This document shows, piece after piece, positions 13,765 through 18,788 of a stretch of DNA of 18,788 bases. The translations under genes were made by a program, and so were the position numbers. Source of the stretch: Candidatus Moraniibacteriota bacterium (GTDB taxonomy: Bacteria > Patescibacteriota > Minisyncoccia > Moranbacterales > UBA11712). The stretch's first letter is position 1. Each line of letters opens with the position of its first letter. The stretch is taken from contig PMJF01000012.1 of NCBI GenBank assembly GCA_003157295.1, forward strand, positions 1,295-20,082, written 5' to 3'. The notes below the pieces were generated by a model. It did not search any database. It was given only the letters and a program-made list of their open reading frames with translations, and was not told the origin of the DNA.

Positions 13765-14373
13765 ATGGCTTCTCAAGTCGCGCATATAGTTTACGCCAAG
13801 AAATATCTGGATAAGCATCCTCGCAAAGACGCGGATAATTTTTTGCTGGGGACGCTTTTCCCTGATGTAAGACGGATCGCAGACGAGCTGTCTCGGCATG
13901 AGACGCATATTTTTTTCAAGCATTTGGATCTGGACTTCAATGATCTGACCGGCTTTCAATCCGGATGGAAATTCCATCTCTGGTGCGACATGAGACGATA
14001 CGAGATATTGAACAAATATAATTTTCTCAACATTAAAAACGCGGCTACTTTCGGAGGAATGACAGCGAGACTTCTGGAAGACGAAATATTATACGAGAAA
14101 TATAATAATTGGGAAAAGCTTAGTCTGCTTCTCAATAATCCGCCGACAATAACAACCCCCCTTGATGTTTCACAAGAAACATTGGAACGTTGGTACGCGA
14201 TAGTTAGCAAGTATTTTGAAAAAAAGCCATCCGATAAAACGATCAAAATATTTCTTTGCAAGCAACCGTCTATGAAAAATGAAGCGGACGGAATTATTGA
14301 CGCTTTGGGAAAATTGAGAAATAATTCAAAAGCGGTAGGAATACTAAAAAAAGTTGTGGAAGAAATAATTTAA
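13765..14373 (+). CDS. Conserved hypothetical protein, possibly zinc-dependent phospholipase C-like
   Basis: A 202-residue soluble protein. The opening (ASQVAHIVYAKKYL at 2-15, then FLLGTLFPDVRR at 26-37) resembles the beginning of the zinc-dependent PLC/DUF fold, where a His near the N-terminus and an Asp in a PD motif bind metal; further histidines lie at about 45, 48 and 53. The rest is helical and unrecognised. The similarity is to short motifs only, so an enzyme role is a guess. It starts 11 bases after the CCA-adding enzyme and its stop codon abuts the first base of tRNA-Pro, implying one transcript that tRNA processing would cut. A degenerate parS-like palindrome lies at 14166-14181. 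Confidence 0.7.
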   Translation: MASQVAHIVYAKKYLDKHPRKDADNFLLGTLFPDVRRIADELSRHETHIFFKHLDLDFNDLTGFQSGWKFHLWCDMRRYEILNKYNFLNIKNAATFGGMTARLLEDEILYEKYNNWEKLSLLLNNPPTITTPLDVSQETLERWYAIVSKYFEKKPSDKTIKIFLCKQPSMKNEADGIIDALGKLRNNSKAVGILKKVVEEII

Positions 14374-14448
14374 CGGGCTGTAGTGTATCGGCAACACGCG
14401 CGATTCGGGTTCGTGAAACAGAGGGTTCGACTCCCTCCAGCCCGACCA
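14374..14448 (+). tRNA. tRNA-Pro (anticodon CGG, CCA encoded)
   Basis: A 75-base gene with acceptor CGGGCTG/CAGCCCG, D-stem GTGT/ACAC with a short loop, anticodon stem CGCGA/TCGTG with loop TTCGGGT (anticodon CGG for CCG), variable loop AAACA, T-stem GAGGG/CCCTC, then A73 and an encoded CCA. It is the only tRNA in the window with CCA in the DNA. It begins on the base after the upstream stop codon, and a Nudix gene starts 14 bases after it. Confidence 0.92.
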
Positions 14449-14462
14449 ATCTGAATAACTTT

Positions 14463-14879
14463 ATGGAAAAACAAGTACGAGTCGGAATTGGAGCATACAT
14501 TTTGCGAGACGGAAAAATTTTAATGGGAAAAAGGATCGGCGCGCATGGGAAAAATACCTGGAGCCCGCCGGGTGGCTGGCTCGAATTCGGTGAGGCTTGG
14601 GAAGAATGTGCAAAAAGAGAAACGCTTGAAGAAGCGGGGATAAAAATAAAAAATATCCGATTTGGGGCAGTGACTAATGATATTCCAAGAAAAGAAGGAA
14701 AACATGTGGTGACGATTCATATAGTTGCGGATCATGATTCGGGCGAGGCAAAGCTAGCGGAACCAGAAAAGTGGGAAAAGTGGGATTGGTTTTCGTGGAA
14801 CGAGCTTCCGGAACCACTGTTTTATCCTCTGATAAAATTGAAAGAACAAGATTTTAATCCATTTGATTTTACTGTTTAG
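14463..14879 (+). CDS. Nudix hydrolase (NUDT15/MutT-like)
   Basis: Nudix enzymes hydrolyse nucleoside diphosphates linked to another group, often cleaning up oxidised or unwanted nucleotides. The 138 residues carry a complete Nudix box at 38-60 (G-x5-E-x7-REtlEEaGI), with WSPPGGWLEFGEAW leading into it. The flanks (VRVGIGAYILRDGKILMGKR, GAHGKNTW, and near the end KWEKWDWFSWNELPEPLFYPL) resemble the NUDT15-type nucleotide triphosphatases. The substrate is not determined by this. It starts 14 bases after tRNA-Pro without a Shine-Dalgarno and probably depends on upstream transcription. Confidence 0.93.
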   Translation: MEKQVRVGIGAYILRDGKILMGKRIGAHGKNTWSPPGGWLEFGEAWEECAKRETLEEAGIKIKNIRFGAVTNDIPRKEGKHVVTIHIVADHDSGEAKLAEPEKWEKWDWFSWNELPEPLFYPLIKLKEQDFNPFDFTV

Positions 14880-14908
14880 GCATCCGCGTGATATTTCTTT
14901 TTTAGGAT

Positions 14909-14937
14909 TTGTAATAAATACAAAGAAATGCGATAAT
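14909..14937 (+). promoter_or_regulatory. Promoter for the small membrane protein pair
   Basis: TTGTAA (14909-14914), a 17-base spacer and GATAAT (14932-14937) preceded by TGC, an extended -10. The start point is near 14944, leaving a leader of about 14 bases. Confidence 0.5.
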
Positions 14938-14957
14938 ATAATTGTAAGATAATATAA

Positions 14958-15275
14958 ATGACAGAGAAAAAACAAAGCGACAATCTAGAAAGCCATGGAA
15001 CAGACTGGAAGGAAAAGATCGAAGGATACTTGGGAGAATTTGCCAAAAATTTAGCCGGCGGATTTGTGGAAAGAATAAAAATGCAGCTTCACACTATTTA
15101 CCTTTCCATTCAGAAGCATGTTCTTGGCATGTTTTTGATTTTCATTGGATTTATCTTCGCAATGATCGCAGCTGTAATGTTTATAAATGATCTGGTAAAA
15201 ATCAGCAACGGAGTCGGTTACGCAGTAGTCGGATTTTTTGCGCTACTCATTGGATTAATAATAATTAAAAAGTAA
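14958..15275 (+). CDS. Small membrane protein, holin-superfamily-like
   Basis: A 105-residue protein with a charged, helical N-terminal half (residues 1-50, KIEGYLGEFAKNLAGGFVERIKM) and two hydrophobic segments at about 55-77 and 83-102 separated by a short polar turn, ending in KK. The layout resembles small two-helix proteins annotated as phage holin family or DUF1469-like proteins in bacterial genomes. That label reflects topology, not proven lysis activity, and no other phage gene is near. It is followed after six bases by another small membrane-anchored protein, so the two probably act together at the membrane. Confidence 0.75.
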   Translation: MTEKKQSDNLESHGTDWKEKIEGYLGEFAKNLAGGFVERIKMQLHTIYLSIQKHVLGMFLIFIGFIFAMIAAVMFINDLVKISNGVGYAVVGFFALLIGLIIIKK

Positions 15276-15281
15276 AAAAAC

Positions 15282-15506
15282 ATGAATAAAAAAGAAGCCG
15301 AAAAAAAAGTGGCAGCGATGAAAAAGAACGTGAAAGTTTTCGCCCAAAAAGAACTCGCCAAGGCAAAGGCGGAAATGGCCAAAGCGGCCAAGAAAGTGGA
15401 AGCTTTTGTGAAGAAAAATCCGGAAAAAGCAGCGATCATCTCGGCCGGGATCGGCGCAGCGATCGGTGCGGCTGTTGTAGCTCTTGTTTCCAAGAAGAAA
15501 AAATAG
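15282..15506 (+). CDS. Small YqjD/ElaB (DUF883)-like membrane-anchored protein
   Basis: A 74-residue protein: a long lysine/alanine-rich amphipathic helix (residues 1-45), then KNPEKAAIISAGIGAAIGAAVVALVSKKKK, a glycine-zipper transmembrane helix with a basic tail. The arrangement matches the DUF883 type, tail-anchored proteins of which E. coli YqjD binds ribosomes at the membrane. Homology is inferred from architecture. It forms a two-gene unit with the preceding small membrane protein and is closed by a strong terminator. Confidence 0.75.
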   Translation: MNKKEAEKKVAAMKKNVKVFAQKELAKAKAEMAKAAKKVEAFVKKNPEKAAIISAGIGAAIGAAVVALVSKKKK

Positions 15507-15527
15507 CAGTCTCCAAATTGTCTCACT

Positions 15528-15559
15528 AAACCCGCCTCTCATGAGAGGCGGGTTTTACA
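15528..15559 (+). terminator. Strong intrinsic terminator
   Basis: Arms AAACCCGCCTCTC (15528-15540) and GAGAGGCGGGTTT (15543-15555) pair perfectly, followed by further Ts. It ends the small membrane protein unit. Confidence 0.92.
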
Positions 15560-15613
15560 TAATCCGAAAGATTAGCTAGTATTTTATTGTCCATTAAGCA
15601 ATGACTATCCGAT

Positions 15614-15907
15614 ATGAAAATCGTGATCGAAAATCCATCCGCAAGCGTTGCTAATTTTTTTCGCCGGGCGGGATATCATTTTCAAAAAAGAGAAGGCGAG
15701 GAAATGGCTTTTGTTCGACGCCTCACTGATCAGCCATTTCCGAGATTCCATCTCTTCTGTCGAATTGTGGATTTCAGCTTTCACGTCAATTTTCATATTG
15801 ACCATAAAGCGGCGAGTTATGGGGGATCGAGCATGCATTCGGGAGAGTATGGCGAGGATAGCCGGCTGCTTCAAGAAGAAGCGGACAGATTGAAGCAAAT
15901 TGCATAA
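15614..15907 (+). CDS. Conserved hypothetical protein
   Basis: A 97-residue soluble protein. It begins NPSASVANFFRRAGYHFQKR, followed by MAFVRRL, PRFHLFCRI, FHVNFHIDHKAASYGG and a HSGEYGEDSRLLQEEADRL ending. I believe similar short proteins, with PRFH, a HLDQK-like string and HxGEY, recur in Patescibacteria, but no function is known to me. The ordered aromatic/His strand pairs suggest a small alpha-beta fold. No clear promoter or Shine-Dalgarno precedes it; it lies 55 bases after a terminator, so it must have its own start of transcription. Confidence 0.72.
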   Translation: MKIVIENPSASVANFFRRAGYHFQKREGEEMAFVRRLTDQPFPRFHLFCRIVDFSFHVNFHIDHKAASYGGSSMHSGEYGEDSRLLQEEADRLKQIA

Positions 15908-15916
15908 TATTTTTAT

Positions 15917-15995
15917 GGGCCTGTAGTATAGTTCCGTCAGAGGCCTGCCTCGCTGGCAAGGCGGGCGGACAGGATCCATGCATGTCATTCGCACC
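15917..15995 (+). pseudogene. Probable tRNA remnant interrupted by a palindromic sequence
   Basis: The segment opens like a tRNA 5' half (GGGCCTGTAGTATAG) and ends near CATTCGCA, the string that spans the anticodon loop of the tRNA-Ala 60 bases further on. No pairing acceptor 3' strand exists and a GC-rich stretch (CCTGCCTCGCTGG, then AAGGCGGGCGG) fills the middle. A decayed tRNA-Ala copy with a palindrome insertion would explain it; chance resemblance is possible. Confidence 0.3.
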
Positions 15996-16016
15996 CGAAA
16001 TATATTTTGTAAAAAT

Positions 16017-16087
16017 GGGCTCGTAGTTCAGTGGTAGAACGGTGCATTCGCATTGCATAAATAGGGGTTCGATTCCCCTCGAGTCCA
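16017..16087 (+). tRNA. tRNA-Ala (anticodon CGC)
   Basis: A 71-base cloverleaf: acceptor GGGCTCG/CGAGTCC with one G-T pair, D-stem GTTC/GAAC, anticodon stem GTGCA/TGCAT with loop TTCGCAT (anticodon CGC for GCG), four-base variable loop, T-stem AGGGG/CCCCT and loop TTCGATT. A73 is present, CCA not encoded. The weak acceptor and anticodon end pairs are unusual but tolerable. Confidence 0.88.
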
Positions 16088-16121
16088 AAGTATAATGAGC
16101 GAGTTATTGAGGAGGGAGTTC

Positions 16122-16152
16122 CCGCCTCGCTGAGACGACGAGTCGAGGCGGG
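16122..16152 (+). repeat. GC-rich palindrome 'P', copy 2 (5' of tRNA-Ser)
   Basis: CTCGCTG-AGA-CGACGAG inside CCGC/GCGG, 28 bases before tRNA-Ser. It matches the minus strand of 623-652 except for two changes, which replace one base pair with another (C-G to T-A). Confidence 0.75.
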
Positions 16153-16180
16153 CGATTCTCCCCAGATCCAAAAAAATGAT

Positions 16181-16267
16181 GGAAGCGTGGCTGAGTGGAC
16201 GAAAGCAGCAGTTTCGAAAACTGCCGTGTCAGAAATGGCACCGGAGGTTCGAATCCTCCCGCTTCCG
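16181..16267 (+). tRNA. tRNA-Ser (anticodon CGA)
   Basis: An 87-base class II tRNA: acceptor GGAAGCG/CGCTTCC, D-stem GCT/AGC, anticodon stem GCAGT/ACTGC with loop TTCGAAA (anticodon CGA for TCG), long variable arm GTGTCA-GAAA-TGGCAC, T-stem GGAGG/CCTCC with loop TTCGAAT, and G73 as usual for serine. CCA is not encoded. Its last 20 bases recur in near-identical form at 16399-16419. Confidence 0.96.
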
Positions 16268-16301
16268 CAGTTTCATTTAAAAATTATAATTAAGAGAGGA
16301 T

Positions 16302-16399
16302 TCGAACAGGAAAGGGGTCGGGAAAACGTGAGTTTTCCTGAAGTGGAAGTATTGAAACCGCAAGGTTTCAAGGAGCTCCGCCAGCTGGCGGAGCGACGT
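16302..16399 (+). ncRNA. Three-hairpin repeat element, copy 2 (3' of tRNA-Ser)
   Basis: The 98-base segment begins 34 bases after tRNA-Ser. Hairpins: 16319-16340 (9 bp with one G-T, loop GTGA), 16352-16371 (8 bp, loop GCAA) and 16375-16394 (8 bp, loop AGCT). It is 88% identical to copy 1 at 303-400 minus, without gaps. TCGAAC at 16302-16307 can pair with GTTCGA at 16398-16403 to close a multi-branched structure around the three hairpins. No known RNA family is recognised. Confidence 0.7.
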
Positions 16400-16419
16400 T
16401 CGATTCCCTCCCGCTTCCG
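16399..16419 (+). repeat. Duplicate of the tRNA-Ser 3' end (attachment-site-like)
   Basis: This T-loop and acceptor-like string ends CTCCCGCTTCCG, identical over 12 bases to 16256-16267, the 3' end of tRNA-Ser, and similar over 20. Together they flank the three-hairpin element like attL/attR copies left by integration at a tRNA 3' end. No integrase is nearby; a partial tandem duplication is the alternative. Confidence 0.6.
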
Positions 16420-16431
16420 AATATAAAATAT

Positions 16432-16758
16432 ATGTCTAAAAAATATAAATTGGTAGTTTTCGTTCCGATTGCTTATGCAGAGAAAGTAAGAGAAGCGATT
16501 CATGAGGCCGGCGGGGGAAGAATGGGAAACTATTCCCATTGCTCTTTTAGTTCTCGCGGCACAGGAAGATTCAAACCGGAAAAGGGTGCGCATCCGGCTT
16601 TTGGAGAAATTGGGAAAGTTGAAGAAATGGAAGAGGAAAAAATCGAAATCTTGTGTGAAGAAGAAATTGTCGAGAAAGCGGTTTATGCAATGAGAAAAGT
16701 TCACCCGTACGAGAAGCCGGCTTATGATATTTACCCTCTGGAAGATCTGAACGGATAA
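16432..16758 (+). CDS. NIF3/YqfO C-terminal-like (CutA/PII-like fold) protein
   Basis: A 108-residue protein matching the stand-alone form of the domain inserted in YqfO/NIF3 proteins: YKLVVFVPIAYAEKVREAIHEAGGGRMGNYSHCSFSS with the G-x-G-R-x-G-x-Y loop at 27-34, GTGRFKP at 43-49, and HPYEKPAYDIYPL at 91-103. The fold is PII/CutA-like and usually forms trimers. The function is not established; relatives are sometimes mislabelled as a structural toxin RtxA-type protein. It begins 12 bases after the duplicated tRNA-Ser end and is followed after 12 bases by an HD-domain gene. Confidence 0.87.
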   Translation: MSKKYKLVVFVPIAYAEKVREAIHEAGGGRMGNYSHCSFSSRGTGRFKPEKGAHPAFGEIGKVEEMEEEKIEILCEEEIVEKAVYAMRKVHPYEKPAYDIYPLEDLNG

Positions 16759-16770
16759 ACAAATTATTTA

Positions 16771-17760
16771 ATGGTCAAAATTGATAAATACAACTGGGAA
16801 GCTTATGGTAATGCCGATCTTGAGCCGTCAGTTCGGGCTATTCTCAGTTCCCAATCGATGCAAAGGCTCAAGGGCATTCAACAGCACGGTCCGGACGTAT
16901 GGGTATGGAAAAAACTTGTGATGACTCGTTACGACCATTCTCTGGGTGTTTTCCTATTGCTTAAAAAACTTGGAGCACCACTTGAAGAGCAAATTGCGGG
17001 ACTTCTTCACGACGCGGCGCACTGTGCTTTTTCTCACGTCGTTGATTTTGTTTTCAACGTTCAGTCGTCTGCTGATTTTCACGAAACTGAGGCCGAAGCA
17101 TTTCTTGAAAAATCGGATTTGCCGGAGATATTGAAAAAATATGGTTACTCCATGTCCAGATTGATGCATCACGAAAATTTCCCTCTTCTCGAAAGATCAT
17201 TGCCTGATCTATGCGCGGACAGGATCGATTACCTTTTGCGCGATGCGTTTCACTTCGATCTTTTGGATATGGATCAAGTAAAATTTTTGCTTTCAGCTCT
17301 CGTTGTGGAAAATAATGAGATCGTCTTCAGCTCCAAAGAAGCAGCTCTGCTCTTTGGCGAAAAATATCTCGAGACGAATAGGAAAATATATTCTTCTCCA
17401 GGGGCCATCTTCTATCACACTATGCTCGCCGAAGCCTTAAAGATAGCGCTGGATAAAAAAATAATTTCTCAAGACGATTTATTCACGACGGACGACGAGG
17501 TGAAAGGAAAATTGGTTTCTTCGGGCGACCAGGCTATTTTGGAAAGAATGAGCTTGATCTCAGAAAAGACAAAATTAGTTCCGGCGGATAAAATTGATTG
17601 CGACTATCATCTCAAGGTAAAGATTAGGGTCGTTGATCCGAAGATATTTCTCAACGGAAAGCTGAAGAGGCTCTCAGAAATTGATGGCGCTTATGAAAAG
17701 ACGCTTGCCGAATCGAAAAATCTTCAAAAAGAAGGTCATTTCATCAAAATTTCCGCATAA
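16771..17760 (+). CDS. HD-domain phosphohydrolase (dGTPase/SAMHD1-like)
   Basis: A 329-residue protein. The HD metal site is complete: His56 in TRYDHSLGV, His80-Asp81 in LLHDAAHCAFSHVVD, and Asp150 in CADRIDYLLRD, the pattern of the YedO/SAMHD1-type HD proteins that hydrolyse nucleotides or similar phosphoesters. QRLKGIQQHG at 31-40 matches the family N-terminal block (usually QRL..I.Q.G). The C-terminal 130 residues are helical and less conserved. Substrate is unknown; the neighbouring deoxyribosyltransferase-like gene and the Nudix gene fit nucleotide turnover. Start at the ATG, no Shine-Dalgarno seen; a TTTA precedes it. Confidence 0.88.
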   Translation: MVKIDKYNWEAYGNADLEPSVRAILSSQSMQRLKGIQQHGPDVWVWKKLVMTRYDHSLGVFLLLKKLGAPLEEQIAGLLHDAAHCAFSHVVDFVFNVQSSADFHETEAEAFLEKSDLPEILKKYGYSMSRLMHHENFPLLERSLPDLCADRIDYLLRDAFHFDLLDMDQVKFLLSALVVENNEIVFSSKEAALLFGEKYLETNRKIYSSPGAIFYHTMLAEALKIALDKKIISQDDLFTTDDEVKGKLVSSGDQAILERMSLISEKTKLVPADKIDCDYHLKVKIRVVDPKIFLNGKLKRLSEIDGAYEKTLAESKNLQKEGHFIKISA

Positions 17761-17812
17761 TCACGAAAATTGATAAAATAAAAAATATCCAGTCGCGAAA
17801 AAAAAATTATTT

Positions 17813-18253
17813 ATGTTCCGCTTTATGGAAAAGAAAATCAATAAAATATATATCGCCGGGGCGTTGACGCATGTGGGGAGCAAGCCAAGAGAAATTTACG
17901 GGAAAATCGGAAAAATTTGCAGGGAATTCTCCAGAGAAGTGTTCAATCCTCATGTCGACGGGATGTGTCCTGTAAAAAATCCGGAAGTCACTCCAGACGA
18001 AGTATGGAAAAATGAAGAAGGACACGTAGCATCCAGCGATATCATCATTGCCTATGTCGGTGCTCCATCGCTGGGAACCGGCGGTGAAATTGAAATTGCG
18101 AGGATGAATAATCGGAAAATCATTTTGTGGTGGTTCGAGGGTGAAAAAGTAAGCCGTTTTGTTCTGGGAAACCCGGGGGTAAAATTCAAAATCGAAGTGA
18201 AAAACGAAGAAGATCTATATAAACAAATCAATGTAGCATTAGAAAATTTATGA
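17813..18253 (+). CDS. Nucleoside 2-deoxyribosyltransferase-like protein
   Basis: The 146 residues show the Rossmann-like layout of the NDT family (PF05014): IYIAGAL at 12-18, the EVFNPHVDGM segment at 42-51, then SSDIIIAYVGAPSLGTGGEIEIA at 75-97, where Asp76 and Glu92 sit in the positions of the family's active-site acidic residues. NDTs swap the base of deoxyribonucleosides; related proteins hydrolyse deoxynucleoside monophosphates, so the exact reaction is open. A second start at Met5 (17825) is equally plausible because neither has a Shine-Dalgarno. Its TGA overlaps the next ATG (ATGA), so the two are translationally coupled. Confidence 0.82.
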   Translation: MFRFMEKKINKIYIAGALTHVGSKPREIYGKIGKICREFSREVFNPHVDGMCPVKNPEVTPDEVWKNEEGHVASSDIIIAYVGAPSLGTGGEIEIARMNNRKIILWWFEGEKVSRFVLGNPGVKFKIEVKNEEDLYKQINVALENL

Positions 18254-18624
18254 AAATTATTTCACAAGGAAAAGCGAAATTTTTTGACAGTCCTGAAGGG
18301 CGCAAAGCCTGGATATATAGTTTTCCGGAATATGAGTTTCAATATGACGAGCAGCAGCCAGGCGCGATTCTCAAGTGGCACCACCATGCAAAAATTTGGG
18401 AAACGATATATATTATAGAGGGAGAGCTGGTGGTAAAATGGAAGGAGAGTGGGGAAGTGAAAGAGCAAATTGTGAAGGCGGGCGATATTATCGAGCCAGG
18501 ACATGGTTCGCATACTTTCGAAAACCGCTCGGACGGGATTGTGAAATTCATTGCTTTTAAACAATTTTTATCCAGGAAAAATATGCAAGAGATGATTGGG
18601 AAGGATAAGGTTTATGACGAATAA
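18250..18624 (+). CDS. Cupin-domain protein
   Basis: A 124-residue single-cupin protein. The first motif is KWHHHAKIWETIYIIEGEL at 42-60 (His44, His46 and Glu51 as metal ligands), the second is AGDIIEPGHGSHTFEN at 77-92 (His88). Such small metal-binding beta-barrels include isomerases, dioxygenases and sugar-binding proteins; nothing here fixes the substrate. The start overlaps the stop of the deoxyribosyltransferase-like gene by four bases, implying coupled expression and perhaps a shared pathway. Confidence 0.87.
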   Translation: MKIISQGKAKFFDSPEGRKAWIYSFPEYEFQYDEQQPGAILKWHHHAKIWETIYIIEGELVVKWKESGEVKEQIVKAGDIIEPGHGSHTFENRSDGIVKFIAFKQFLSRKNMQEMIGKDKVYDE

Positions 18625-18653
18625 AATTAATAATTCTTAAATCATAAATCACA

Positions 18654-18788
18654 ATGTATATCGATCCCCATGTCCATTGCCGCGACGGCAAACAATCGTA
18701 CAAAGAAACCATCAAACACGCGCTTGAAGTCGCGAGCGCGCAAGGCGTCACGAAAATTTTTGACATGCCCAACACCGATCCGCCGATC
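18654..18788 (+). CDS. Dihydroorotase-like amidohydrolase (5' part; runs off the window)
   Basis: The 45 residues before the window edge begin MYIDPHVHCRDG and reach DMPNTDPPI. The HxH motif (His6, His8) binds the first metal in amidohydrolases, and DPHVHCRD with DMPNTxP is characteristic of dihydroorotase and related cyclic amidases, the third step of pyrimidine synthesis. The beginning is unusually short, lacking the usual 50-residue N-terminal beta-sandwich of class I enzymes, so it is more like a class II/PyrC form or a salvage-type amidohydrolase. It starts 29 bases after the cupin gene. Confidence 0.82.
   Translation, partial: MYIDPHVHCRDGKQSYKETIKHALEVASAQGVTKIFDMPNTDPPI

Noticed and set aside
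13300..13977. 225-codon open frame on the minus strand
   Set aside because: It is antisense to the CCA-adding enzyme and the following gene, with a serine/phenylalanine-rich translation typical of a shadow frame.
15614..16088. Minus-strand frames over 15605-16088
   Set aside because: They cross the tRNA-Ala gene and the remnant and oppose the better supported frame at 15614-15907.
16187..16426. 79-codon open frame across tRNA-Ser and the repeat element
   Set aside because: Its sequence is explained by the tRNA and the repeat; no start signal or homology.

Overview
The window reads as a piece of a compact bacterial genome of the Candidate Phyla Radiation (Patescibacteria, probably a Parcubacteria-type lineage). 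This is an inference. It rests on several small proteins of a kind I associate with that group, tRNA genes without an encoded CCA, scarce Shine-Dalgarno sequences, very tight gene packing and lysine/glutamate-rich tails on housekeeping proteins. TGG is used for Trp and TGA as a stop, so the genetic code looks standard. No rRNA, CRISPR array, transposase, integrase or phage module is visible.

Layout. (1) 1-1154, minus strand: the start of an HU-type DNA-binding protein, tRNA-Val, tRNA-Leu and rplS, with structured repeats around the tRNAs. (2) 1155-2152: a 400-base intergenic region rich in inverted repeats, then a secreted 3D-domain protein and a bidirectional terminator. (3) 2174-6121, minus: a tight nusA-ppa-tig-clpP operon with a near-consensus promoter, joining transcription elongation, pyrophosphate removal, nascent-chain folding and proteolysis. 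(4) 6203-10486, minus: two large O-antigen-ligase-like membrane proteins, the first fused to TPR repeats. The second carries four near-perfect copies of the ParB centromere site parS inside its coding sequence. (5) 10513-14879, plus: tRNA and protein genes alternate with almost no spacing (tRNA-Ala, RNHCP protein, tRNA-Arg, ddl; then the CCA-adding enzyme, a PLC-like protein, tRNA-Pro and a Nudix hydrolase). (6) 14958-16087: two small membrane proteins, a conserved hypothetical, a tRNA remnant and tRNA-Ala. (7) 16122-16419: a palindrome, tRNA-Ser and a three-hairpin element. (8) 16432-18788: a NIF3-C/CutA-like protein, an HD phosphohydrolase, a nucleoside 2-deoxyribosyltransferase-like protein, a cupin and the start of a dihydroorotase-like gene.

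The most unusual signals are these. First, a cluster of four parS-like palindromes lies within 0.8 kb at 9365-10157, all inside one gene. Second, an apparently undescribed 98-nt element with three consecutive hairpins occurs twice (303-400 minus and 16302-16399 plus; 86 of 98 positions identical, no gaps). Its four terminal loops in hairpins 1 and 2 all fit GNRA, and it shows a compensatory base-pair change; both copies lie just 3' of tRNA genes in the same orientation. Third, a separate palindrome, also with a compensatory change, lies 5' of both tRNA groups, so each group is framed as palindrome - tRNA(s) - three-hairpin element. In the tRNA-Ser copy the element is followed by a duplicate of the tRNA 3' end, as if it had arrived by integration.
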